Shown here: positions 48,009-61,883 of the stretch, piece by piece
Layout: each line of letters begins with the position of its first letter
How positions within the stretch are numbered: position 1 is the first letter of the stretch
NCBI RefSeq assembly: GCF_937616625.2
Contig: NC_065573.1
Location: 4,231,001-4,295,000, forward strand
Length of the DNA: 64,000 bases
Source of the DNA: Mercurialis annua
Lineage: Eukaryota > Streptophyta > Magnoliopsida > Malpighiales > Euphorbiaceae
Direction: 5' to 3'
Made by a program: the position numbers and the translations under genes
Notes under the pieces: generated by a model
Databases searched by the model: none
Seen by the model: only the letters and a program-made list of their open reading frames with translations
What the model was told of the DNA's origin: nothing

Positions 48009-48036
48009 GTAACAGGTCTATAAATAGACCTGTTAC
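48009..48036 (+). promoter_or_regulatory. TATA box within a perfect inverted repeat
   Basis: CTATAAATAG lies at the centre of a 28-bp inverted repeat with 13-bp arms (left arm GTAACAGGTCTAT, spacer AA). It stands 16 bp after the palindromic units and is the best TATA box in the window. Promoter function is inferred from sequence. Confidence 0.65.
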
Positions 48037-49441
48037 AACACGTTCTTTTCCTTTCTTATTCTGATACCCTAGCCGACTTCTTAACCCTAACAAACTCTTT
48101 GAAAACACCCATCCCTTCCTCTCGCAAGATCGCATTGTTTTCGGTAAGCTTTCACGTTACTTTGTGTATTTGAATTTGTTATCGTTAAATGCGGCTTTTG
48201 ATTCGGTCTCGCTTGTTCTAGCTATAAACTGAAAGTTTCTTCGACGGTTCTTCATTATTCATCGATCTCTTCAATCCCCACATGTTGTAATTGTTAACGG
48301 TACGTTCAGTTCCTTCGTTCTACGCCGTACGGTTTATCGTTGCCTTGTTTTGATATATGCCGTTGTTCTTATTTTTCTTTGGATTTCTTATTAAAATTGA
48401 TGTTGTTTGTCTTAGGTTTTGATTAGGTGATTAGTGTATTGTTTGTTCATGAATAATGTTGCTATGTTAGTTCAAATAATGTATGGATTTAAGGTTGCTT
48501 TAAGTTTGATGGTTACTGCAACTTTTTGTTAGATGGAGGGAATTGTTTGTTTGAATTTAAGGGAGATGGTTAAATGGCTATAATAATCACTCATTTGTTT
48601 TGTCTAAAACAATTGAATCCCTCAAGTTAGTTTTACCTATTGTGATTGTTTTAACAATAACTTTTGGATTTCATTTAAATTTATAAATTAGTAAAGCGTA
48701 AACGATAATTATTGTGTAACCTAACTTTATATAGTTACTCGGGTAATTATATTTGATTTCCAATATCATTCTGGCATGTCAATTTGGATAAATTACAATT
48801 TAGCCCCTGGACGTTTTCTAAACTTATTTAGTTAAGTTTTTGGTTTGTAACTTGGGTTACTTGAATTTAAAGCTATTGAGTTCCGTTTCGAATTTGATTA
48901 TTATTTATCAAGGTTGTTTTTATAATTATAAATTATGGTTTATAATTTGGATAATATATTATTTTATCAAGTTGTTTTTTGGAATTATAAACTTGAGTTT
49001 ATAATTTGATAAAACCTTTGAGTTGGGTTAGACTTTGGTCGCCCAACAAGTGGGAAGAAGTTTGGTAGTTTTGATAACTCGGCTGACTCACTGATATGGA
49101 TTTTAATTTGGTTTGTTATTTAATAAATATTTTTTTGAGCTGGACTTTAAAGCGAGAACTCAATAAAAATTGACTTGTTATTGACTGTATAATTATTTGA
49201 GTATTGCTTTTACTCTGATCGACTTTACCTTAACTTATTGTTTGTGCTAGTCCTATGTGTTGTCTAATACTCTCTAGGGTTAGGGTCCGTTTTAAATAAC
49301 TATTTGCATTTGTTTAGACTCGTCGACCATTCGTGCTTCCGAGGCGAACCGAGTTTAGGTTGCTTGCCACGAGTTTTCACGTGGATTAGCAAGTAGAGAG
49401 TTTATATCGCTATTTACCGCTTTATTAAGTAAATTGTATTT

Positions 49442-49549
<108 letters not shown>

Positions 49550-50369
49550 ATAAACAGCTTTCGAACTGTTTTCGGCATTATGGATCTGGATTGGAACATG
49601 CTACTCGATGGGTATCAGCGAGACTACGTGCACACCGGTATATGATCATATGGTATTTGAGGCAGGTTAGAGATACGTCTCACCTAGAGACGGCGCCGGT
49701 GGAAGATACGTTTCCTGGGACTCACGTGTTTTATTTGAGTGACAGTCGGGGATCGGTTATGGAGATACGTCTCACCGACACTACAACTGGATTTAATATA
49801 TTGTGGTTTAGGGTTTCAATATTTATCCATAATAATAAATTGCTTTACTAATGTTTTAAAAGTGTTTTAAAGGTTTTCACTTAATAAATGTAAATAGTTG
49901 TAAGAACTCATCTCAGTATATCTGACCCCATTGTTTTCCAAATTTTTCCCAGGGTTATGATTTGAGCGAGTCAGCTGGTTTCCGACTCTTTATTTCCTCG
50001 GAGGTTTACTTTATTAAAACTGTCAAACTGATTTTATTCTTAGACCGCAGTAGTAATTAGAAGTCTTATTTGTATAATACTTCTTATCAGAATTATTCAG
50101 TTGATTTAATTGTTGTTTGGCATTAATATAATAACTTGGGTTATTAAATATTTATGCCACGTCAGAAACTCGAAGTTGGTCTAGTATTTAATATATATAT
50201 GTTGCATTGCATGAACTGCTAGAACTAGGCTGAAGTCTCGGTTGCCCCGAGCATTGGTTTCTTGCAGGTTTATGTATTTATATGGTATCCGCAAGGCTTG
50301 CTACGGGTTTTGGTACCACCATACCCATACACGAGTGCCGGTCGCAATTCATGAAAATCGATCGTGACA

Positions 50370-51022
50370 GAACTAGTATGCGATCCGAAGAAACTAGCTA
50401 CCTATTGGGTGTCAGTAGGCTGTGTGATCACCAGTATCGAGTCAGTCTAGTGTGTTTGCATTTGAGAAATGATTTGATATAAACATGACTTGAATATGAT
50501 ACAAATATGAATATGAATTTCGAAGTTGGATAATGAATTTGATACGAGTGAGCACTCGGCTACGGTGTAGTCTGGAGTCCGCGTATCTAGTGAGTTGGAC
50601 TCACACTTTGGGATTAAGAGATAGGTCGCGATCGACGAGGTAGAGTGTGAGCACTCCCGGGTCGGACTATCTGGATTAGTATGATTTGATTATTCAAGAA
50701 TTATGTCGCATGCTAGGATATTAGTTTCGTACGGATCAAATACCTATTTATATGTATTTTTATATTATTGTTTTCTTGAAATACGATGCTATGTTTTTAT
50801 AATAATACCGTTAGTAAATTCAAACTCACTCAGTATTTTCCCAAATACTGACCCCTCACCTTTGATATCTTTTAGGTGCTTAGTGTGTGTACTTAGCTAG
50901 AAGCCAATTTTGAAGTCCAGAAGTCAGCTGTGTATGTATAGTTTCTGACTTTTGTGAATGCTGCAGTAGTGGTCCCGCGTTGACAGAGTCGTAGCCTAGA
51001 CAGCAATACATTTTGATTGTAC
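50370..51022 (+). mobile_element. Element B, 3' LTR, right part (truncated)
   Basis: It resumes after the solo LTR with the right target duplicate GAACT and then AGTATGCGATCCGAAG, following the 5' LTR up to GACAGCAATACATTTTGATT. The last ~340 bp present in the 5' LTR (41332-41671) are missing. The hairpin is at 50831-50850. Confidence 0.92.
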
Positions 51023-51342
51023 AATTTAAGAATTATATCGCATGCTAGGATATTAGTTTCGTACGGATCAAATACCTATTTATATGTATTTTTATATTAT
51101 TGTTTTCTTGAAATACGATGTTATGTTTTTATAATAATACCGTTAGTAAATTCAAACTCACTCAGTATTTTCCCAAATACTGACCCCTCACCTTTGATAT
51201 CTTTTAGGTGTTTAGTGTGTGGACTTAGCTAGAAGCCAATTTTGAAGTCCAGAAGTCAGCTGTGTATGTATAGTTTCTGACTTTTGTGAATGCTACAGTA
51301 GTGGTCCCGCGTTGACAGAGTCGTAGTCTAGACAGCAATACA
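51023..51342 (+). repeat. Tandem duplicate of the end of LTR B, fused to satellite
   Basis: A second copy of about 315 bp matches 50696-51010 with only scattered differences. It is joined to the first copy through ACAATTTAAG (51021-51030), a word of the satellite monomer. The same ACAATTTAAG (51340-51349) forms the junction with satellite array 3. It carries its own hairpin copy (51163-51182). Confidence 0.9.
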
Positions 51343-54300
51343 ATTTAAGCCAAATGTTTCAAAACAAATCCAAACGTTTTGCCTTTTTAGCAATTTAAGC
51401 CAAACGTTTACAAACGTTATAAAGAAAATCCAAACGTTTCCCATTTTTAGCGATTTGAGCCAAACCTTTACAAACATTACGAAACAAAACCAAACGTTTC
51501 ACCTTTTTAGCAATTTAGTTTACAAACGTTACGAAACAAATCCAATCTTTCACCATTTTAGCAATTTAAGCCAAACGTTTACAAAAAAACCAAACGTTTA
51601 AAATGTGACGAATCAAATCCAAACGTTTCACATTTTTCGCGATTTAAGTGAAACGTTACGAAACAAAACCAAACGTTTAAAATGTGACGAATCAAATCCA
51701 AACGTTTCACATTTTTAGCGATTTAAGTGAAACCTTTACAAACATTACGAAACAAAAACAAGCGTTTCACCTTTTTAACAATTAGAGCCAAACCTTTACA
51801 AACATTACGAAACAAAACCAAACGTTTCACCTTTTTAGCAATTTAAGCCAAACGTTTACAAACGTTACGAAACAAATCCAATCTTTCACCTTTTTAGCAA
51901 TTTAATCCAAACGTTTACAAACGTTCCGAAATAAATCCAAGTGTTTCACCTTTTTAGTAATTTAAGCCAAACATTTACAAACGTTATGAAACAAATCCAA
52001 ATGTTTCACCTTTTTAGCAATTTAAGCCTAACGCTTACAAATGTTACGAATCAAATCCAAACGTTTCACCTTTTTAGCGATTTAAGCGGAACGTTTACAA
52101 ACGTTACGAAACAAAACCAAACATTTCACGTTTTTAGCAATTTAAGACCAACGTCTACAAACAGTACGAAACATATCCAAACGTTTCCCCATTTTAGCAA
52201 TTTAAGCCGAACATTTGAAACGTTACGAAAGTAATCCAAACATTTCACCTTTTTAGAGATTTATGCCAAACGTTTACAAACATTACGAAACAATCCCAAA
52301 CGTTTTGCCTTTTTAGCGATTGAAGCCAAACGTTTACAAACGTTACGGGAAAAATCCAAACGTTTCACCTTTTTAGCGATTTAAGCCAAACTTTTACAAA
52401 CGATACGAAACAAAACCAAACGTTTAAAATAATTACGAAACAAATCCAAACATTACACATTTTTAGCAATTTTTAAGTCAAACATTTACAAACGTTACGA
52501 AACAAAGCAGTTTACAAACGTTACGAAACAAATCCGAGCGTTTCGCCATTTTAGCAATTTATGCCAAGCATTTACAGACGTTACGAAACAAATTCAAACG
52601 TTTTCCCATTTTAGCGATTTAAGCCAAACGTTTAAAACGTTACGAAAAGAATCCAAATGTTTTCCCTTTTTAGCAATTTAAGCCAAACGTTTACAAAAAC
52701 ATTTTGAAACAAATCCAAACGTTTCACGTTTTTAGCAATTTAATCCAAACGTTTATAAACATTAGGAAAGAAATCCAAGCGTTTCGCCTTTGTAGCAAAT
52801 TAAGCCAAACGTTACGAAACAAATTCAAGCGTTTCACCTTTATAGCAATTTAACCCAAACGTTTACAAACGGTACGAAACAAATCCAATTGTTTCACCTT
52901 TTTAGTGATTTAAGCCAAACGTTTACAAATTTTTAGCGATTGAAGCCAAACGTTTACAAACGTTTCGAAACAAATACAAACGTTTCACCTTTTTAGCTAT
53001 TTAAGCCTAACGCTTACAAATGTTACGAAACAAATCCAAACGTTTCACCTTTTTAGCTATTTAAGCCTAACGCTTACAAATGTTACAAAACAAATCCAAG
53101 CGTTTCACCTTTTTAGCAATTCTAAGCCAAACGTTTACAAACATTATGAAACTAATCCAAACGTTTCACCTTTTTAGCGATTTAAGCCAAATGTTTACAA
53201 ACGTTATGAAACATATCCAAACGTTTCACCTTTTAAGCGATTTAAGCCAAACTTTTACAAAGGTTATGAAACAAATCCAAATGTTTCACCTTTTTAGCAA
53301 TTTGAGCCAAACGTTTACAAACGTTACTAAAGAAATCCAAGCGTTTATCCTTTTTAGCAATTTAAGCCAAACGTTTACAAATGTTACGAAACAAATCCAA
53401 GTGTTTTACCTTTTTAGTAATTTAAGCCAAACATTTTCAAACATTATGAAACAAATCGAAGCGTTTCTCCTTTTTAACGATTTAAGCCAAACGTTTACAA
53501 ACGTTACGAAATAAAACCAAGAGTTTCACCTTTTTAGCAATTTAAGCCGAACGATTACAAACATTACAAAACAAATCCAAGAGTTTCATCTTTTTAGCAA
53601 TTTAAGCCAAATATTTACAAACGTTACGTAACAAATCCAAGCGTTTCTCCTTTTTAGCAAATTAAGCCAAACGTTTACAAACGTTATGAAACAAATCCAA
53701 ACGTTTCACTTTTTTAACGATTTAAGCCAAACGTTTACAAACGTTATGAAACAAACCAAACGTTTCACATTTTTTAGGATTTAAGCCAAACGTTTACAAA
53801 CGTTACGAAACGAAACCAAGAGTTTCATCGTTTTAGAAATTAAAGCCAAACGTTTACAAACATTACAAAACAAATCCAAGTGTTTCATCTTTTTAGCAAT
53901 AAAAGCCAAACGTTTACAAAAGGTATGTAACAAATCCAATCGTTTCACCTTTTTAGCAATTTAAGCCAAACATTTAAAAATGTTATGAAATAAATCCAAA
54001 CGTTTCCCCTTTTTAGCGATTTAAGCCAAACGTTTACAAACGTTATGAAACAAATCAAAACGTTTCACCTTTTAAGCGATTTAAGCCAAACATTAACAAA
54101 AGTTAGGAAACAAATCCAAACATTTACAAACGTTACGAAACATATCCAAACATTTCACTTTTTTAGCGATTTAAGCCAAACGTTTAAAAAAAATCCAAAC
54201 GTTTCGCCTTTTTAGCAATTTAAGCCAAACTTATACAAAAGTTAGGAAACAAATCCAAGCGTTTCACCTCTTTAGCAATTTTAGTCAAACGTTTACAAAC

Positions 54301-57300
54301 CTTACGAAACATATGCAAATGTTTCGCCTTTTTGGCAATTTACGCCAAATTTTTACAAACGTTACGAAACAAATCTGAACGTTTCACCTTTTTAGCGATT
54401 TAAGCCAAGCGTTTACAAACGTTACAAAACAAATCCAAACGTTTCCCCTTTTTAGCAATTTAAGCCAAACGTTTACAAACGTTTCAAAACAAATCCAAAC
54501 GTTTTGCCTTTTTAGCAATTTAAGCGAAACATTTACAAACGTTATGAAACAAATCAAAACGTTGCCCATTTTTAGCGATTTAAGCCAAACCTTTACAAAC
54601 ATTACGAAAAAAACCAAACGTTTCACCTTTTTAGCAATTTAAGCTAAACGTTTACAAACGTTCCGAAATAAATCCAAGTGTTTCACCTTTTTAGTAATTT
54701 AAGCCAAACGTTTACAAACATTATGAAACAAATCCAAATGTTTCACCTTTTTAGCTATTTAAGCCTAACGCTTACAAATGTTACGAAACAAATCCAAACG
54801 TTTCACCTTTTTAGCTATTTAAGCCTAACGCTTACAAATGTTACGAAACAAATCCAAACGTTTCACCTTTTTAGCGATTTAAGCGGAACGTTTACAAACA
54901 TTACGAAATAAAACCAAACATTTCACGTTTTTAGCAATTTAAGCCCAACGTTTACAAACAGTACGAAACAAATCCAAACGTTTCCCCATTTTAGCAATTT
55001 AAGCCGAACGTTTAAAACGTTACTAAATTAATTAACCTTATTAGCGATTTATGCCAAACGTTTACAAACGTTACGAAACAAACCCAAACGTTGTGCCTTT
55101 TTAGTGATTGAAGCCAAACTTTTACAAACGTTACGGAAAAAATCCAAACGTTTCACCTTTTAAGCGATTTAAGCCAAACTTTTACAAACGATACGAAAAA
55201 AAAACCAAACGTTTAAAATAATTACGAAACAAATCCAAACATTACACATTTTTAGCAATTTAAGTCAAACATTTACAAACGTTACGAAACAAAGCCGTTT
55301 GCAAACGTTACGAAACAAATCCAAGCGTTTCGCCATTTTAGCAATTTAAGCCAAGCATTTACAGACGTTACGATACAAATTCAAACATTTTCCCATTTTA
55401 GCGATTTAAGCCAAACGTTTAAAACGTTACGAAAAGAATCCAAATGTTTTCCCTTTTTAGCAATTTAAGCCAAATGTTTGCAAACGTTTCGAAACAAATC
55501 CATATGTTTCACCTTTTTAGCAATTTAATCCAAACGTTTATAAACATTAGGAAAGAAATCCAAGCGTTTCGCCTTTGTAGCAAATTAAGCCAAACGTTAC
55601 GAAACAAATTCAAGTGTTTCACCTTTATAGCAATTTAACCCAAACGCTTACAAACGTTACGAAACAAATCTAATCGTTTCACCTTTTTAGTGATTTAAGC
55701 CAAACGTTAACAAATTTTTAGCGATTGAAGCCAAACGTTTACAAACGTTTCGAAACAAATCCAAACGTTTCAGGATGCCAACTTTATACGGGAAGCTAAA
55801 TACACAGAATGGTTATCCAACATAGTGCCCGTAATGAAGAAGAACGGCAAACTAAGAGTATGTGTCGATTTAAGAAACTTGAATCTAGCAACACTAAAAG
55901 ACGAATACCCGATGCCGATAGCCGATAGGTTGATCGATGGAGCGGCTGGGCATACTATCCCTAGTTTCTTGGACGCACATTCTGGGTATAACCAGGTGCC
56001 GATCCACGAATCTGATATCTCTAAAACCGTGTTTCGTTAGCAATTTAAGCCAGATGTTTACAAATGTTACGAAAAAATCCAAACGTTTAACCTTTTTAGC
56101 GAATTAAGCCAAACATTTACAAACGCTACGAAAAAAATCCAAACGTTTCACCCTTTTAGCGATTTAAGCCAAACGTTTACAAACGTTACGAAACAAATCC
56201 AAACATTTACACTTTTTGGCGATTTAAGCCAAACGTTTACAAACGTTACGAAACAAATCCAAACATTTACACTTTTTGGCGATTTAAGCCAAACGTTTAC
56301 AAACGTTACGAAACAAAACCAAACTATTAAAACATAACGAAACAAATCCAAACGTTTCACATTTTTAGCAATTTAAGCCAAACGTTTACAAACGTTACGA
56401 AACAAAACCAAGAGTTTTACCTTTTTAGCAATTAAAGCCAAACATTTACAAACATTACAAAACAAATCCAAGCGTTTTGTCTTTTTAGTAATTTAAGCCA
56501 AACGTTTAGAAACGATACTAAACAAATCCAAGCGTTTCACCTTTTTAGCAATTTAAGCCAAATGTTTACAAACATTATCAAACTAATCCAAACGTTTCAC
56601 CTTTTTAGCAATTTAAGCCAAACGTTTACAAACGTTATGAAACAAATTCAAACGTTTCACCTTTTAAGCGATTTAAGCCAAACTTTTACAAAGGATATGA
56701 AATAAATCCAAATGTTTCACCTTTTTAGCAATTTGAGCCAAACATTTACAAACGTTACTAAACAAATTCAAGCATTTAACATTTTTAGCAATTTAAGCCA
56801 AACGTTTACAAATGTTACGAAACAAATCCAAGTGTTTCACCTTTTTAACAATTTAAGCCAAACATTTACAAACGTTACGAAACAAATCCAAGCGTTTCTC
56901 CTTTTTAACTATTTAAGCCAAACGTTTACAATCGTTACGAAATAAAACCAAGAGTTTCACCTTTTTAGCAATTTAAGCCGAACGATTACAAACATTACAA
57001 AACAAATCCAAGCGTTTCATCTTTTTAGCAATTTAAGCGAAATATTTACAAACGTTACGTAACAAATCCAAGTGTTTCTCCTTTTTAGCAATTTAAGCCA
57101 AACGTTTACAAACGTTATGAAACAAATCAAAACGTTATTAAACAAATCCAAACGTTTCACATTTTTAGGGATTTAAACCAAACATTTACAAACGTTACGA
57201 AGCGAAACCAAGAGTTTCACCTTTTTAGAAATTAAAGCCAAACGTTTACAAACATTACAAAACAAATCCAAGCGTTTCATCTTTTTAGCAATTAAAGCCA

Positions 57301-60300
57301 AACGTTTACAAACGTTATCTAACAAATCCAATCGGTTCACCTTTTTTTAGGAATTTAAGCCAAACATTTAAAAACGTTATGAAATAAATCCAAACGTTTC
57401 CCCTTTTTAGCGATTGAAACCAAACGTTTACAAACGTTATGAAACAAATCAAAACGTTTCACCTTTTAAGCGATTAAAGCCAAACATTTACAAAGGTTAG
57501 GAAACAAATCCAAACGTTTACAAACGTTACAAAACAAATCCAAACATTTCACTTTTTTAGCGATTTAAGACAAACGTTTACAAACGTTATGAAACAAATC
57601 AACACGTTTCGCATTATTAGCGATTTTAAGCCAAACGTTTACAAACATTACGAAACAAAACCAAGAGTTTCCCCTTTTTAGCAATTTAAGCCAAATGTTA
57701 ACAAACAATACAAAACAAATCCAAGCGTTTCATCTTTTTAGGAATTTAAGCCAAACGTTTACAAACGTTACGTAACAAATCCAAGTGTTTTACCTTTTCA
57801 GCAATTTAAGCCAAACGTTTACAAACGTTATGAAACAAATCCAAACGTTTCACCTTTGAAGCGATTTAAGCCAAACTTTTACAAAGGTTATAAAACAAAT
57901 CCAAATGTTTCACCTTTTTAGTAATTTGAGCCAAACGTTTACAAACGTTACTAAACAAATCCAAGCGTTTAACCTTTTTAGCAATTTAAGCCAAACGTTT
58001 ATAAATGTTACGAAACAAATCCAAGTGTTTCACCTTTTTAACAATTTAAGCCAAACATTTACAAACGTTACGAAACAAATCCAAGCGTTTCTCCTTTTTA
58101 ACTATTTAAGCCAAACGTTTACAATCGTTACGAAATAAAACCAAGAGTTTCACCTTTTTAGCAATTTAAGCCGTACGATTACAAACATTACAAAACAAAT
58201 CCAAGCGTTTCATCTTTTTAGCAATTTAAGCGAAATATTTACAAACGTTACGTAACAAATCCAAGTGTTTCTCCTTTTTAGCAATTTAAGCCAAACGTTT
58301 ACAAACGTTATGAAACAAATCCAAACTTTTCACTTTTTTAACGATTTAAGCCAAACGTTTACAAACGTTATTAAACAAATCCAAACGTTTCACATTTTTA
58401 GGGATTTAAGCCAAACATTTACAAACGTTACGAAGCGAAACCAAGAGTTTCACCTTTTTAGAAATTAAAGCCAAACGTTTACAAACATTACAAAACAAAT
58501 CCAAGCGTTTCATCTTTTTAGCAATTAAAGCCAAACGTTTACAAACGTTATCTAACAAATCCAATCGGTTCACCTTTTTTTAGCAATTTAAACCAAACAT
58601 TTAAAAACGTTATGAAATAAATCCAAACGTTTCCCCTTTTTAGCGATTGAAACCAAACGTTTACAAACGTTATGAAACAAATCAAAACGTTTCACCTTTT
58701 AAGCGATTAAAGCCAAACATTTACAAAGGTTAGGAAACAAATCCAAACGTTTACAAACGTTACGAAACAAATCCAAACATTTCACTTTTTTAGCGATTTA
58801 AGACAAACGTTTACAAACGTTATGAAACAAATCAACACGTTTCGCATTATTAGCGATTTAAGCCAAATGTTTACAAACATTACGAAACAAAACCAAGAGT
58901 TTCCCCTTTTTAGCAATTTAAGCCAAATGTTAACAAACAATACAAAACAAATCCAAGCGTTTCATCTTTTTAGGAATTTAAGCCAAACATTTACAAACGT
59001 TATGAAATAAATCCAAACGTTTCCCCTTTTTAGCGATTTAAGCCAAACTTTTACAAACGTTATAAAACAAATCAAAACGTTTCATCTTTTAAGCGATTTA
59101 AGCCAAACATTTACAAAGGATAGGAAACAAATCCAAACGTTTACAAACGTTACGAAACAAATCCAAACATTTCACTTTTTTAGCGATTTAAGCCAAACGT
59201 TTAAAAAAATCCAAACGTTTCGCCTTTTTAGCAATTTAAGCCAAACGTATACAAACGTTAGGAAACAAAATCCAAGCGTTTCACCTCTTTAGCAATTTCA
59301 GCCAGACGTTTACAAACCTTACGAAACATATGCAACCGTTTCACCTTTTTAGCAATATACGCCAAATTTTTACAAACGTTACGAAACAAATCTGAATGTT
59401 TCACCTTTTTAGCGATTTAAGCCAAACGTTTACAAACGTTACATAACAAATCCAAATGTTTCCCCTTTTTAGCAATTTAAGCCAAACGTTTACAAACGTT
59501 TCAAAACAAATCCAAACGTTTTGCCTTTTTAGCAATTTAAGCCAAACCTTTACAAACGTTACGAAACAAATCCAAACGTTTCCCATTTTTAGCGATTTAA
59601 GGCAAACCTTTACAAACATTACGAAACAAAACCAAACGTTTCACCTTTTTGGCAATTTAAGCCAAACGTTTACAAACGTTACGAAACAAATCCAATCTTT
59701 CACCTTTTTAGCAATTTAAGCCAAACGTTTACAAACGTTCCGAAATAAATCCAAGTGTTTCACCTTTATAATAATTTAAGCCAAACATTTACAAACATTA
59801 TGAAACAAATCCAAATGTTTCACCTTTTTAGCAATTTAAGCCTAACGCTTACAAATGTTACGAAACAAATCCAAACGTTTCACCTTTTTAGCGATTTAAG
59901 CGGAATGTTTACAAACGTTACGAAACAAAACCAAACATTTCACGTTTTTAACAATTTAAGCCCAACGTTTACAAACAGTATGAAACAAATCTAAACGTTT
60001 CCCCATTTTAGCAATTTAAGCCGAACGTTTTAAACGTTACGAAAGTAATGCAAACATTTCACCTTTTTAGCGATTTATGCCAAACGTAACGAAACAAACC
60101 CAAACGTTTTGCCTTTTTAGCGATTGAAGCCAAACGTTACAGAAAAAATCCAAACGTTTCACCTTTTTAGCGATTTAAGCCAAACTTTTACAAACGATAC
60201 GAAACAAAACCAAACGTTTAAAATAATTATGAAACAAATCCAAACATTACACATTTTTAGCAATTTAAGTCAAACATTTACAAACGTTACGAAACAAAGC

Positions 60301-61883
60301 CGTTTACAAACTTTACGAGACAAATCCAAGCGTTTCGCCATTTTAGCAATTTAAGCCAAGCATTTACAGACGTTACGAAACAAATTCAAACGTTTTCCAA
60401 TTTTAGCGATTTAAGCCAAACGTTTAAAACGTTACGAAAAGAATCCAAATGTTTTCCCTTTTTAGCAATTTAAGGGAAACGTTTAGAAACGTTTCGAAAC
60501 AAATCCAAACGTTTCACCTTTTTAGCAATTTAATCCAAACGTTTATAAACATTACGAAAGAAATCCAAGCGTTTCGCCTTTGTAGCAAATTAAGCCAAAA
60601 GTTACGAAACAAATTCAAGCATTTCACCTTTATAGCAATTTAACCCAAACGTTTACAAACGTTACAAAACAAATTCAATCGTTTCACCTTTTTAGTGATT
60701 TAAGCCAAACGTTTACAATTTTTTTAGTGATTAAAGCCAAATGTTTACAAACGTTTCGAAACAAATCCAAACGTTTCACCTTTTTAGCAATTTAATCCAA
60801 ACGTTTACAAATGTAATGAAAAAATCCAAACGTTTAACCTTTTTAGCGAATTAAGCCAAACATTTACAAACGCTACGAAAAAAATTTAAACGTTTCACCC
60901 TTTTAGCGATTTAAGCCAAACATTTACAAACGTTACGAAACAAATCCAAACATTTCACCTTTTTAGCGATTTAAGCCAAACGTTTACAAACGTTACGAAA
61001 CAAAACCAAACTATTAAAACGTAACGAAACAAATCCAAACGTTTCACATTTTTAGCGATTTAAGCCAAACGTTTACAAACGTTATGAAACAAAACCAAGA
61101 GTTTTACCTTTTTAGCAATTAAAGCCAAACATTTACAAACATTACAAACAAATCCAAGCGTTTTGTCTTTTTAGTAATTTAAGCCAAATGTGTAGAAACG
61201 ATACTAAACGAATCCAAGCGTTTTACCTTTTTAGCAATTTTAGCCAAACGTTTACAAACATTATGAAACAAATCCAAACGTTTCACCTTTTTAACGATTT
61301 AAGCCAAACGTTTACAAACGTTATGAAATAAATCCAAACGTTTCACCTTTTAAGCGATTTATGCCAAACTTTTACAAAGGTTATAAAAGAAATCCAAATG
61401 TTTCACTTTTTTAGCAATTTGAGCCAAACGTTTACAAACGTTACTAAACAAATCCAAGCGTTTAACCTTTTTAGCAATTTAAGCCAAACGTTTACAAATG
61501 TTACGAAACAAATCCAAGTGTTTCACCTTTTTAGCAATTTAAGTTAAACATTTGCAAACGTTATGAAACAAATCCAAGCGTTTCTCCTTTTTAACGATTT
61601 AAGCCAAACATTTACAAACGTTACGAAATAAAACCAAGAGTTTCACCTTTTTAGCAATTTAAGCCGAACGATTACAAACATTACAAAACAAATCCAAGCG
61701 TTTCATCTTTTTAGCAATTTAAGCCAAATATTTACAAACGTTACGTAACAAATCAAAGTGTTTCTCCTTTTTAGCAATTTAAGCCAAACATTTATAAAAG
61801 TTATGAAACAAATCCAAACGTTTCACTTTTTTAACGATTTAAGCCAAACGTTTACAAACGTTATGAACAAACCCAAACGTTTT
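51343..61883 (-). repeat. Satellite array 3, 60-bp monomer (about 10.5 kb)
   Basis: The same satellite, all in the reverse orientation, interrupted at 55772-56036 by an RT fragment. It consists of duplicated blocks. A shift of about 5.0 kb links 54261 with 59278 and 55211 with 60216. A shift of about 2.79 kb links 52422 with 55211. A tandem copy of about 1.19-1.23 kb covers roughly 56590-57760 and 57790-58990, the first copy lacking 40 bp near 57130. Open frames of up to about 144 codons here are repeat by-products. Confidence 0.97.
55772..56036 (+). pseudogene. RT gene fragment embedded in satellite
   Basis: About 265 bp of unique sequence encodes an open stretch of about 88 codons (from 55774, DANFIREAKYTEWLSNIVPV) with KKNGKLRVCVDLRNLNLATL, KDEYPMPIADRLIDGAAGH and FLDAHSGYNQVPIHESDISK. 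These are RT core motifs of Ty3/gypsy elements, but they differ clearly from the Tekay-like RT at 2200-3240 and point to another lineage, possibly a Tat/Ogre- or Athila-like group. The FIDD/YIDD box is not reached. There is no LTR, primer site, polypurine tract or target duplication. The fragment replaces only about six bases (CCTTTT) of one monomer. It is a captured piece, not a gene. Confidence 0.85.
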
